A stretch of 64,000 nucleotides of DNA from NCBI RefSeq assembly GCF_034702125.1, contig NC_085861.1, positions 58,058,350 to 58,122,349 of the forward strand. The letters run 5' to 3'. The first letter of the stretch is position 1; every line of letters begins with the position of its first letter. Source of the stretch: Engraulis encrasicolus (lineage: Eukaryota; Chordata; Actinopteri; Clupeiformes; Engraulidae). Below, piece by piece: positions 32,693-45,995 of the stretch. The notes under the pieces were generated by a model, which was not told the DNA's origin, searched no databases, and saw nothing but the letters and a program-made list of their open reading frames with translations. The translations under genes and the position numbers were made by a program.

Positions 32693-34138
32693 TTATTTGG
32701 GAATTAGCAGACGTAGAGATATAGCAGATTTAATTTCCTCCGTGGTAATGGGTGCTTCAATTGATTCGCAGGCCTCATCATCAAGTTTAGGGAGCTGGCT
32801 CTTCTCTAGGAACTCATTCATCTTCTGTAGGTCAGAGGACCCAACTTTAGACTGATACAGTTCTTCATAAAATGAAGCAAATGCTTTGTTTATTTTTTGT
32901 GGATCTGTTATTAGTTTGCCCTTTTTATCGTTTATTTTGTGTATTGCACGGGTAGCCTGAGTGTGTCGCAATTGCCTCGCTAGAAGCCTATGGGGCTTGT
33001 CACCAAGTTCAAAGTAGTTTTGTTGTGTTCTTGCAAGTAATGCGCGAACTCTTTGAGAGAGGATGGTGTTATATTCATATTTTAATCTAGTAATCTTTTC
33101 AAGTGTACTTTCTTTGGGGGTAGTCTTATAGAGGCCTTCCTGAATAGAAAGATCCTTAAGTAAATCTTCCAGTCTCATCGCTTCAGCTCTTTTTTGCCCT
33201 GACACATAGGCTATGATGTGACCCCTGATTACTGCCTTAAGTGCTTCCCATAAGGTTTTGTCATTTACATCTCCTGTGTCATTTTCAACGATAAAGAGTG
33301 AGATCTGATTTTGGAGAAAGTCAGTGAATTGCTTATCCTTCAGTAAGGTAGCGTCAAAACGCCACTGTCTACGAGTAGCTCTTACAGAGCCTACTTTTAG
33401 TACCATGGATATGGGCGCATGGACTGAAATCACTATAGGATGATAGGTTGCTGAAACAGCAGCTGATAATAACTTAGAGTCCACTAAAAAATAATCAATG
33501 CGTGAATATACTTTATGTACTGAGGAGAAAAAGGAATAGTCTCTTACAGTTGGATGAGTGAGACGCCATATATCGACTAAGTTAAGGTTTTCCATCAAAG
33601 TATTAAGTCGGATACATGAATTAGATTTTTGAAGGGACTTGGAGAACTGTTTGTCTAACAAGGGGTCTAGAACGGAATTGTAGTCCCCTCCCACTAAAAC
33701 ACTCGTGTTTAAGTAATCAGGAACCATATTAAAAACCTTTTGAAAAAAATCGGGATTGTCAAAATTAGGTGCATAGAGGTTTTCTAGTGTAATCGGAACC
33801 GAGTTTAAAGTTCCCACTACAATTACAAATCTACCATTGGGATCAGATATTACTGAAGACTTAATAAAAGGGATGTTTTTCCTGATTAAGATTGCTACCC
33901 CCCTTGCTTTGGTAGAGAAGTTTGCTTCATATAGTTGATCTACCCAGCCTACCTTAAGTTTCCCTTTAGAAGTATGCTTAATGTGTGTTTCCTGAAGAAA
34001 TATTATATCCGCACCAAGTGACTTCAGATGAGAAAATACCTTTGCGCGTTTTACAACATGACCAAGGCCCTTGACATTCCAACTAACAAAGTTGTAACCC
34101 CCACTGTGCACCTGAGCTGCATTCTTATCATGTGTCAC
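32693..34138 (-). pseudogene. L1 ORF2 endonuclease domain and linker
   Basis: A 481-codon open stretch starting MTHDKNAAQ. The AP-like endonuclease is clear: WNVKGLG (about 20-26), LQETH (48-52), LYAPN, GGDYN, and SRIDYF. The terminal catalytic motif, normally SDHAPI, reads SVHAPI, so the aspartate is replaced by valine. The frame runs into the linker before RT and stops by frameshift at the expected SAISSLP position (near 32693). Non-functional by both lesions, though long stretches are well preserved. Confidence 0.9.
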
Positions 34139-34919
34139 TCTATTAATCTATTTTTATAAAGTAAAATAAACACTGTCTGTAGGAAAATTATATGTTGCTG
34201 CTGGCATAGAAAGAGAGAGAGAAAAGAAAACATAAAAATCAGTTGCCCCCACAAGTCCCTAGTTTGAAGACTGCCCAGACGGCAGCTACCACCACTAAAA
34301 GGCATTTCCAAGACTCACCTGTCCTGCACTCGCAGCCCACCTGGCTGATAATAAGTGCCCCACAACACAATGGTACTATTTAAAAAGTAAAACAGCAAAC
34401 AACTGGCCTATCAAGAACATAATTGCCATATTTAGGAGACCTAAATATGACCTAAACCTAAACATATTTAGGAGACCTGCCCAGTAAACAAGAGTGTCTC
34501 TTTCCCTTGTAAAAGTAAATAAATAAAAGTTTTTTTTTAAATGAATAATAATAATAAAAAAAATAATTAAAGACACTGAAGGGGGTTGAGTGGGAAGAGG
34601 ATGACTAGGCAGGCCAAGGGATAGTACAAGTTTTACAAATTAAAATGACAATTTAGTGAAAATTAAACAAACAAATGAAGAAACACATTTAGTGTTTATG
34701 AGTTTGAGATACACAGTCTCTTTGTAGCTTACTAAGAATGCTTGGTTAAAGTCTACTGGAATTCACGGAGAGGAAAAAAGGAAAATAGTCTCGCCTACTA
34801 GTCAGCAAGAATGCCTGGCTCGAGAAGTCACGCAAATGTTTGAAATACAAACTCAATATTAGCCATTTTAAGGTCCATAACAGTTCGCAAGCCACGTGAA
34901 TTATGTGGACAAAGGATAT
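34139..34919 (-). other. L1 inter-ORF region
   Basis: About 780 bases between ORF1 and the start of ORF2. AT-rich on average, with an A/T run near 34530-34570, and no convincing coding sequence. This is long for an inter-ORF spacer, so it may include degraded coding sequence or a small insertion I cannot delimit. Confidence 0.5.
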
Positions 34920-35789
34920 TTATGCTGTGTCCTCCTCAACGTTGTTTTGACTGGGGTTGAACGGCTGTGCCCGCCGATGCTTTGACACAAGGTCCTCTGC
35001 TTCCTTGACCGAGTAGAGGCGCGTTCTGTCGGCGTTTACATCTAGAGTGACAAACAGCTTGGCTGGATATAGGAGGGAAGGTTTGAGATTAAGGTTGTAC
35101 AGGTCCTTCATTACGTCTCGGTATTCGGATCGCATATCCAAAACTTCAGGGCTGTAGTCTTCAAAGATCTGGATTGGGGTGCCTCGGTACTGAAGTGTGC
35201 CTCGAAGAGAGCGGGCTTCGCGTACCACCAGGTCGCGCGTCTGGAATTTGTGGAAACACATCACAACGGAACGCGGCTTATCCCTGGTGCCTCGCTTAAG
35301 CGCGCGATGTGCGCGGTCCAGCTCAGGTGCCGATGTGAGAACCTTTTCCCCCAATACCTCCACCAGAAGTTCTGCAAAAAAGTCAGTTGGGCGAGAGCCG
35401 CTTTCAATCGCCTCGGGCAATCCAAAGATACGAATGTTATTCCGTCTGCTTCGTCCTTCCAAGTCCAGAACTTTTGCTTGTAGCTTAGCAATTGCCTCAG
35501 CCATGGATATGCAGCTAGCTTCAAGTGCCCTAATTTGGTCGCTGGCTTCGTTGGCATGGTTCTCCAGAGAAATTACCCGCTTGTCGTGGTCGTCAACCTT
35601 CGCTTGAATTGTGTCCAGTTTAGATTCCAGTGATGAAATGGCTGATTTAAAGTCCGTCGAAATGGCTGCTCGCAGTTCCTCGTGCATTGCCGCTATGGCT
35701 TCCATGTTCACTTGGTTGACGGCCGTACTCTCTTTGTCTTCGTCCTTTTTAGTATCCTTTGCCGATCGTGTGACCCTCTTGTCATCCAT
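34920..35789 (-). CDS. L1 ORF1 protein (nucleic-acid-binding chaperone), intact
   Basis: 289 codons, uninterrupted. Residues about 25-112 are a heptad-rich coiled coil (FKSAISSLESKLDTIQAK and on), expected to trimerise. RRNNIRIFGLPE at 115-126 marks the start of the RRM-like domain, and a basic C-terminal domain follows (YRDVMKDLYNLNLKPSLLYP). This is the standard L1 ORF1 architecture (Transposase_22 family), binding L1 RNA in cytoplasmic particles. It is the only intact reading frame of this L1. With ORF2 broken it could act only in trans. Confidence 0.9.
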   Translation of the reverse strand: MDDKRVTRSAKDTKKDEDKESTAVNQVNMEAIAAMHEELRAAISTDFKSAISSLESKLDTIQAKVDDHDKRVISLENHANEASDQIRALEASCISMAEAIAKLQAKVLDLEGRSRRNNIRIFGLPEAIESGSRPTDFFAELLVEVLGEKVLTSAPELDRAHRALKRGTRDKPRSVVMCFHKFQTRDLVVREARSLRGTLQYRGTPIQIFEDYSPEVLDMRSEYRDVMKDLYNLNLKPSLLYPAKLFVTLDVNADRTRLYSVKEAEDLVSKHRRAQPFNPSQNNVEEDTA

Positions 35790-35926
35790 CGATGTTGTTA
35801 TTGATTAGATGTTGCTGTTTCTTAATGTTTTCGTTGCGTACGGGACTAAATTTAGTATTAATTTAAAGAATGGTGGGAGCGTGGAGAAAACTTGTCTACC
35901 CCATGCTCGCGCAGCCCCTCGTCTCT
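35790..35926 (-). other. L1 5' untranslated region
   Basis: About 137 bases from the 5' boundary to the ORF1 start. On the sense strand it begins with a GAGGGGCTGCG-type stretch. It is short for an L1 promoter but adjoins the target duplication directly, so the copy appears full length or nearly so. Confidence 0.6.
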
Positions 35927-38900
35927 ACATCTATATATCTACGTCTAATCTACGTCTGTCAATCTACGTCTATTCTACGTCTAGCTATCTACGTCTAATC
36001 TACGTCTATATATCTATGTCTAATCTACGTCTATATATCTACGTCTATTCTACATCTAGCTATCTACGTCTAATCTACATCTTTCAATCTACGTCTAATC
36101 TACGTCTATATATATACATGTAATCTACATCTGTCAATCTACGTCTATTCTTCGTCTAGCTATCTACGTCTAATCTACGTCTATATATCTACGTCTAATC
36201 TACGTCTATGTATCTACGTCTAATCTACCTCTATGTATCTACGTCTATTCTACGTCTAGCTATCTACGTCTAGCTATCTACGTCTAATCTACATCTATAT
36301 ATCTATGTCTAATCTACGTCTGTCAATCTACGTCTATTCTACCTCTAGCTATCTACGTCTAATCTACATCTATATATCTACGTCTAATCTACGTCTAGCT
36401 ATCTACGTCTAATCTAAGTGTATATATCTACGTCGAATCTACGTCTAATATATGTCTGTCTATCTACGTCTAATCTTAGTCTATCCATCTACGTCTAAAC
36501 CGCATCTACATATCTACTTCTAATTTACGTCTACGTCTATATATCTACGTCCATTCTAAGTCTAGCTATCTACGTCTAATCTACGTCTATATATCTACGT
36601 CTAATCTAAATCTGTCAATCTACGTCTATTCTATGTCTAGCTATCTACGTCTAATCCACATCTATATATCTACTTCTAATCCACATCTATATGTCTACGT
36701 CTTATCTACGTCTGTCAATCTACCTCTATTCTACTTCAAGCTATCTACGTCTAATCTACGTCTAGCTATCTACGTCTAATCTACGTCTATATATCTACGT
36801 CTAATCTACATCTATATGTCTACTTCTATTCTAAGTCTAGCTATCTACGTCTAATCTACATCTATATATCTACGTCTAATCTACGTCTGTCAATCTACGT
36901 CTATTCTACGTCTAGCTATCTACGTCTAATCTACGTCTATATGTCTACGTCTATTCTACGTCTAGCTATCTACGTCTAATCTACGTCTATAAATCTACGT
37001 CTAATCTACATCTGTCAATCTACGTCTATTCTACGTCTAGCTATCTACGTCAAATCTACGTCTATATATCTATGTCTATTCTACGTCTATATATCTACGT
37101 CTATTCTACATCTAGCTATCTACGTCTAATCTACATCTGTCAATCTACGTCTAATGTACGTCTATATATCTACGTCTAATCTACATCTGTCAATCTACGT
37201 TTATTCTTCGTCTAGATATCTACGTCTAATCTACGTCTATATATCTACGTCTAATCTACGTCTATGTATCTACGTCTATTGTACGTCTAGCTATCTACGT
37301 CTAATCTACGTCTAGCTATCTACGTCTAATCTACATCTACTGTATATATCTACGTCTAATCTACGTCTAGCTATCAACGTCTAATCTACGTCTAGCTATC
37401 TACGTCTAATCTAAGTCTATATATCTACGTCTAATCTACGTCTAATATGTCTGTCCATCTACGTCTAATCTTAGTCTATCCATCTACGTCTAAACCGCAT
37501 CTACATATCTACTTCTAATTTACGTCTACGTCTATGTATCTACGTCCGTTCTAAGTCTAGCTATCTACGTCTAATCTACGTCTATATATCTACGTCTAAT
37601 CTAAATCTGTCAATCTACGTCTATTCTATGTCTAGCTATCTACGTCTTCTCCACATCTATATATCTACGTCTAATCCACATCTATATGTCTACGTCTTAT
37701 CTACGTCTGTCAATCTACCTCTATTCTACTTCAAGCTATCTACGTCTAATCTACGTCTAGCTATCTACGTCTAATCTACGTCTATATTTCTACGTCTAAT
37801 ATACGTCTATACTTATACATCTAATCTACATCTGTCAATCTACGTCTATTCTACGTCTAGCTATCTACGTCTAATCTACATCTAGCTATCTACGTCTAAT
37901 CTACGTCTAGTTATCTACATCTAATCTACGTCTATATATCTACGTCTAATCTACATCTAGCTATATACGTCTAATCTACACCTATATATCTACGTCTAAT
38001 CTACATCTGTCAATCTAAATCTATTCTAGGTCTAGCTATCTATGTCTAATCTACATCTATATATCTACGTCTAATCTACAACTATCAATCTACGTCTATT
38101 CTATGTCTGTCTAGCTATCTACGTCTAATCTACGTCTAGCTATCTACGTCTAATTTACATCTATATATCTACGTCTAATCCACATCTGTCAATCTATGTC
38201 TATTCTACGTCTAGCTATCTACGTCTAATCTACATCTATATATCTACGTCTAATCTACGTCTAGCTATCTACGTCTAATCTATGTCTATATATCTACGTC
38301 TAATCTACGTCTATATATCTACGTCTAATCTACGTTTATACATATACATCTAATCTACATCTGTCAATCTACGTCTATTCTACGTCTAGCTATCTACGTC
38401 TAATCTACATCTGTCAATCTACGTCTATTCTACGTCTAGCTATCTACGTCTAATCTACATCTAGCTATCTACGTCTAATCTACGTCTAGTTATCTACATC
38501 TAATCTACGTCTATATATCTACGTCTAATCTACATCTAGCTATATACGTCTAATCTACTTCTATATATCTACGTCTAATCTACATCTGTCAATATACGTC
38601 TATTCTACGTCTAGCTATCTACGTCTAATCTACGTCTATATATCTACGTCTAATCTACGTCTATGTATCTACGTGTATTCTACATCTAGCTATTCTACGT
38701 CTAGCTATCTACGTCTAATCTACGTCTATATATCTACGTCTAATCTACATCTATATATCTACGTCTAATCTACGTCTGTCAATCTACGTCTATTCTACGT
38801 CTAGCTATCTACGTCTAATCTACGTCTATATATCTACGCCTAATCTACGTCTATATATATACGTCTATTCTACGTCGAGCTATCTACGTCTAATCTACGT

Positions 38901-41900
38901 CTATATATCTACGTCTAATCTACATCTGTCAATCTACGTCTATTCTACGTCTAGCTATCTACGTCAAATCTACGTCTATATATCTATGTCTATTCTACGT
39001 CTATATATCTACGTCTATTCTACATCTAGCTATCTACGTCTAATCTACATCTGTCAATCTACGTCTAATGTACGTCTATATATCTACGTCTAATCTACAT
39101 CTGTCAATCTACGTTTATTCTTCGTCTAGATATCTACGTCTAATCTACGTCTATATATCTACGTCTAATCTACGTCTATGTATCTACGTCTATTGTACGT
39201 CTAGCTATCTACGTCTAATCTACGTCTAGCTATCTACGTCTAATCTACATCTATATATCTACGTCTAATCTACGTCTAGCTATCTACGTCTAATCTACGT
39301 CTAGCTATCTACGTCTAATCTACGTCTAGCTATCTACGTCTAATCTACGTCTAATATATGTCTGTCTATCTACGTCTAATCTTAGTCTATCCATCTACGT
39401 CTAAACCGCATCTACATATCTACTTCTAATGTACCTCTACGTCTATATATCTACGTCCATTCTACGTCTAGCTATCTACGTCTAATCTACGTCTATATAT
39501 CTACGTCTAATCTACATATATCATCCTACGTCTATTCTACGTCTAGCTATCTACGTCTTCTCCACATCTATATATCTACGTCTAATCCACATCTATATGT
39601 CTACGTCTTATCTACGTCTGTCAATCTACCTCTATTCTACTTCAAGCTATCTACGTCTAATCTACGTCTAGCTATCTACGTCTAATCTACGTCTATATTT
39701 CTACGTCTAATATACGTCTATACTTATACATCTAATCTACATCTGTCAATCTATGTCTATTCTACGTCTAGCTATCTACATCTAGCTATCTATGTCTAGC
39801 TATCTACGTCTAGCTATCTACGTCTAATCTACGTCTAGCTATCTACAGCTATATATCTACTAATCTACATCTAGCTATATACGTCTAATCTACGTCTATA
39901 TATCTACGTCTAATCTACATCTGTCAATATACGTCTATTCTACGTCTAGCTATCTACGTCTAATCTACGTCTATATATCTACGTCTATATATCTACGTCT
40001 ATATATCTACGTCTATTCTACGTCTATTCTACGTCTAGCTATCTACGTCTAATCTACGTCTATATATCTACGTCTAATCTACATCTATATATCTACGTCT
40101 AATCTACGTCTGTCAATCTACGTCTATTCTACGTCTAGCTATCTACGTCTAATCTACATCTATATATCTACGTCTAATCTACGTCTAGCTATCTACGTCT
40201 AATCTACGTCTATATATCTACGTCTAATCTACGTCTATATTTCTACGTCTAATCTACGTCTATATATCTACGTCCAATCTACATCTGTCAATCTACGTCT
40301 AATCTACGTCTAGCTATCTATGTCTAATCTACATCTGTCAATCTACGTCTATTCTACGTCTAGCTATCTACGTCTAATCTACATCTAGCTATCTACGTCT
40401 AATCTACGTCTAGTTATCTACATCTAATCTACGTCTATATATCTACGTCTAATCTACATCTAGCTATATACGTCTAATCTACTTCTATATATCTACGTCT
40501 AATCTACATCTGTCAATATACGTCTATTCTACGTCTAGCTATCTACGTCTAATCTACGTCTATATATCTACGTCTAATCTACGTCTATATATCTACGTCT
40601 ATTCTACGTCTACGTCCAGCTATCTACGTCTAATCTACGTCTATATATCTACGTCTAATCTACATCTGTTAATCTACGTCTAATCTACATCTGTTAATCT
40701 ACGTCTATTCTACGTCTAGCTATCTACGTCTATTCTACATCTATATATCTACGTCTATTCTACTTCTAGCTATCTACATCTAATCTACGTCTAATCTACA
40801 TCTAATATATGTCTATCTACGTCTAATCTTAGTCTATCCATCTACGTCTAAACCACATCTACATATCTACTTCTAATTTACGTCTACGTCTATATATCTA
40901 CGTCTATTCTACGTCTAGCTATCTATGTCTAATCTACGTCTATATATCTACGTCTAATCTACATCTGTCAATCTACGTCTATTCTATGTCTAGCTATCTA
41001 CGTCTAATCCACATCTATATATCTACGTCTAATCCACATCTATATATCTACGTCTAATCTACGTCTGTCAATCTACGTCTTTTCTACGTCTAGCTATCTA
41101 TGTCTATATGTCTACATCTATTATACGTCTAGCTATCTATGTCTAATCTACATCTATATGTCTAAGTCTATTCTACGTTCAGCTATCTACGTCTAATCTA
41201 CATCTATATATCTACGTCTAATCTATGTCTAGCTATCTACGTCTAATCTACATCTGTCAATCTACGTCTATTCTACGTCTAGCTATCTACGTCTAATCTA
41301 CATCTATATATCTACGTCTAATCTACGTCTATATATCTACGTCTATTCTACGTCTAGCTATCTATGTCTATTCTACGTCTAGCTATCTACGTCTAATCTA
41401 CATCTATATATCTACGTCTAATCTACGTCTGTCAATCTACGTCTATTCTACGTCTAGCTATCTACGTCTAATCTACATCTATATATCTACGTCTAATCTA
41501 CGTCTATATATCTACGTCTAATCTACATCTGTCAATCTACGTCTATTCTACGTCTAGCTATCTACGTCTATATATCTACGTCTAATCTACGTCTAATCTA
41601 CGTCTGTCAATCTACGTCTATTCTACGTCTAGCTATCTATGTCTAATCTACGTCTATATATCTACGTCTAATCTACATCTGTCAATCTACGTCTAATCTA
41701 CGTCTATATATCTACGTCTATATATCTACGTCTAATCTACGTCTATATATCTACGTCTAATCTACGTCTATGTATCTACGTCTATTCTACGTCTAGCTAT
41801 CTACGTCTAATCTACGTCTAGCTATCTACGTCTAATCTACATCTATATATCTACGTCTAATCTACGTCTGTCAATCTACGTCTATTCTACGTCTAGCTAT

Positions 41901-44900
41901 CTACGTCTAATCTACATCTATATATCTACGTCTAATCTACGTCTAGCTATCTACGTCTAATCTAAGTGTATATATCTACCTCGAATCTACGTCTAATATA
42001 TGTCTGTCTATCTACGTCTAATCTTAGTCTATCCATCTACGTCTAAACCGCATCTACATATCTACTTCTAATTTACGTCTACGTCTATATATCTACGTCT
42101 ATTCTACGTCTAGCTATCTACGTCTAATCTACGTCTATATATCTACGTCTAATCTACATCTGTCAATCTACGTCTATTCTATGTCTAGCTATCTACGTCT
42201 AATCCACATCTATATATCTACGTCTAATCCACATCTATATATCTACCTCTAATCTACGTCTATTCTACTTCAAGCTATCTACGTCTAATCTACGTCTAGC
42301 TATCTACGTCTAATCTACGTCTATATATCTACGTCTAATCTACATCTATATGTCTACGTCTATTCTACGTCTAGCTATCTACGTCTAATCTACGTCTATA
42401 TATCTACGTCTAGCTATCTACGTCTAATCTACGTCTATATATCTACGTCTAATCTACGTCTATATATATACGTCTAATCTACATCTGTCAATCTACGTCT
42501 ATTCTACGTCTAGCTATCTACGTCTAATCTACGTCTATATATCTACGTCTAATCTACGTCTATATATCTACGTCTATTCTACGCCTAGCTATCTACGTCT
42601 CATCTATGTCTATATATCTACGTCTAATCTACATCTGTCAATCTACGTCTATTCTACGTCTAGCTATCTATGTCTAATCTACGTCTATATATATACGTCT
42701 AATCTACATCTGTCAATCTACGTGTAATCTACGTCTTTATATCTACCTCTAATCTACATCTCTCAATCTACGTCTATTCTTCGTCTAGCTATCTACGTCT
42801 AATCTACGTCTATATATCTACGTCTAATCTACGTCTATGTATCTACGTCTATTCTACATCTAGCTATCTACGTCTAATCTACGTCTAGCTATCTACGTCT
42901 AATCTACATCTATATATCTATGTCTAATCTACGTCTGTCAATCTACGTCTATTCTACGTCTAGCTATCTACGTCAAATCTACATCTATATATCTACGTCT
43001 AATCTACATCTATATATCTACGTCTAATCTACGTCTAGCTATCTACGTCTAATCTATGTCTAATATATGTCTGTCTATCTACGTCTAATCTTAGTCTATC
43101 CATCTACGTCTAAACCGCATCTACATATCTACTTCTAATTTACGTCTACGTCTATATATCTACGTCCATTCTAAGTCTAGCTATCTACGTCTAATCTACG
43201 TCTATATATCTACGTCTAATCTACATCTGTCAATCTACGTCTATTCTATGTCTAGCTATCTACGTCTAATCCACATCTATATATCTACGTCTAATCCACA
43301 TCTATATATCTACGTCTAATCTACGTCTGTCAATCTACGTCTATTCTACTTCAAGCTATCTACGTCTAATCTACGTCTAGCTATCTACGTCTAATCTACG
43401 TCTAGCTATCTACGTCTAATCTACGTCTATATATCTACGTCTAATCTACGGCTAGCTATCTACGTCTAATCTACGTCTATATATCTACGTCTAATCTACA
43501 TCTGTCAATCTACGTCTAATCTACGTCTATATATCTACGTCTAATCTACATCTGTCAATCTACGTCTATATTACGTCTAGCTATCTACGTCTAATCTACG
43601 TCTATATATCTACATCTATTCTACGTCTATGTATCTACGTCTATTCTACATCTAGCTATCTACGTCTAATCTACGTCTATATATCTATGTCTAATCTACG
43701 TCTATATATCTACGTCTAATCTACGTCTGTCAATCTACGTCTATTCTACGTCTAGCTATCTACGTCTAATCTACGTCTAGCTATCTACGTCTTATCTACG
43801 TCTATATATCTACGTCTAATCTACATCTGTCAATCTACGTCTAATATACGTCTATATATCTACGTCTATATATCTAGTCTAGTTATCTACGTCTAATCTA
43901 CGTCTATATATCTACGTCTAGCTATGTACGTCTAATCTACGTCTATATATCTACGTCTAATCTACGTCTATACATATACATCTAATCTACATCTATCAAT
44001 CTACGTCTATTCTACGTCTAGCTATCTACGTGTAATCTACATCTATATATTTACGTCTAATCTACGTCTGTCAATTTACGTCTATTCTACGTCTAGCTAT
44101 CTACGTCTAATCTACATCTAGCAATCTACGTCTAATCTACGTCTAGTTATCTACATCTAATCTACGTCTATATATCTACGTCTAATCTACATCTATATAT
44201 CTACGTCTAATCTACGTCTATATATCTACGTCTAATCTACATCTGTCAATATACGTCTATTATCCGTCTAGCTATCTATGTCTAATTTACATCTATATAT
44301 CTACGTCTAATCTACATCTAGCTATCTACGTCTAATCTACATCTAGCTATATACGTCTAATCTACTTCTATATATCTACGTCTAATCTACATCTGTCAAT
44401 CTACGTCTATTCTACGTCTAGCTATCTACGTCTAATCTACATCTATATATCTACGTCTATTCTACGTCTAGCTATCTACGTCTAATCTACGTCTACATAT
44501 CTACGTCTAATCTACATCTGTCAATCTACGTCTATTCTACGTCTAGCTATCTACGTCTAATCTACGTCTATATATCTACGTCTAATCTACATCTGTCAAT
44601 CTACGTCTATTCTACGTCTAGCTATCTATGTCTAATCTACGTCTATATATCTACGTCTAATCTACTTCTGTCAATCTACGTCTAATCTACGTCTATATAT
44701 CTACGTCTAATCTACATCTGTCAATCTACGTCTATTTTTCGTCTAGCTATCTACGTCTAATCTACGTCTATATATCTACGTCTAATCTACGTCTATGTAT
44801 CTACGTCTATTCTACGTCTAGCTATCTATGTCTAATCTACGTCTAGCTATCTACGTCTAATCTACATCTATATATCTATGTCTAATCTACGTCTGTCAAT

Positions 44901-45995
44901 CTACGTCTATTCTACGTCTAGCTATCTACATCTAATCTACATCTATATATCTACGTCTAATCTACGTCTAGCTATCTACGTCTAATCTAAGTCTATATAT
45001 CTACGTCTAATCTACGTCTAATATATGTCTATCTCTCTACGTCTAATCTTAGTCTATCCATCTACGTCTAAACCGCATCTACATATCTACTTCTAATTTA
45101 CGTCTACGTCTATATATCTACGTACATTCTAAGTCTAGCTATCTACATATAATCTACATCTATATATCTACGTCTAATATACGTCTAGCTATCTACGTCT
45201 AATCTAAGTCTATATATCTACGTCTAATCTACGTCTAATATATGTCTGTCTATCTACGTCTAATCTTAGTCTATCCATCTACGTCTAAACCGCATCTACA
45301 TATCTACTTCTAATTTACGTCTATATATATACGTCTATTCTATGTCTAGCTATCTACGTCTAATCTACGTCTCTATATCTACGTCTAATCTACATATATC
45401 ATCCTACGTCTATTCTACGTCTACCTATCTACGTCTAATCTACGTCTAGCTATCTACGTCTAATCTACGTCTATATATCTACGTCTAATCTACATCTGTC
45501 AATCTACGTCTATTCTATGTCTAGCTATCTACGTCTAATCCACATCTATATATCTACGTCTAATCCACATCTATATATCTACGTCTAATCTACGTCTGTC
45601 AATCTACGTCTATTCTACTTCAAGCTATCTACGTCTAATCTACGTCTAGCTATCTACGTCTTATCTACGTCTATATATCTACGTCTAATCTACATCTATA
45701 TGTCTACGTCTATTCTACGTCTAGCTATCTACGTCAAATCTACGTCTATATATCTACGTCTAGCTATCTACGTCTAATCCACGTCTATATATCTACGTCT
45801 AATCTACGTCTATACATATACATCTAATCTACATCTGTCAATCTACGTCTATTCTACGTCTAGCTATCTACGTCTAATCTACATCTATATATCTACGTCT
45901 AATCTACGTCTGTCAATTTACGTCCATTCTATGTGTAGCTATCTACGTCTAATCTACATCTAGCTATCTTCGTCTAATCTACATCTAGCTATCTA
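35927..45995. repeat. Minisatellite piece 6 (10 kb homogeneous core)
   Basis: About 400 monomers of 25 bp. Marker cassettes (TAATATATGTCTGTC..., TCTTAGTCTATCC, AAACCGCATCTACATATC) recur near 36448, 37443, 39352, 40803, 41995, 43061, 45019 and 45238, giving higher-order units of about 1-2 kb. Large sub-blocks are duplicated; for example, the order around 37120-37480 reappears at 39050-39410. No gene, RNA gene or other element is visible in this stretch. Confidence 0.95.

Larger units (their letters stand above)
13825..35926 (-). mobile_element. Full-length L1 (Tx1/L1-like) LINE, interrupted by a nested insertion
   Basis: The element reads right to left: 5' end near 35926, ORF1, ORF2, and a poly(A) tail seen as a T-run at 13825-13837. 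The 13-bp target duplication ACATCTATATATC lies at 13812-13824 and 35927-35939. Removing the insertion 14770-30908 leaves about 5.96 kb, normal for a complete fish L1. ORF1 is intact. ORF2 has at least two frameshifting lesions and the nested insertion in its C-terminal region, so the copy is dead. Confidence 0.9.

Noticed and set aside
35927..45995. Superficial resemblance of the regular repeats to a CRISPR array
   Set aside because: There are no unique spacers between conserved repeats; the whole period is repetitive. The setting is clearly a vertebrate-type genome and no cas genes are present.
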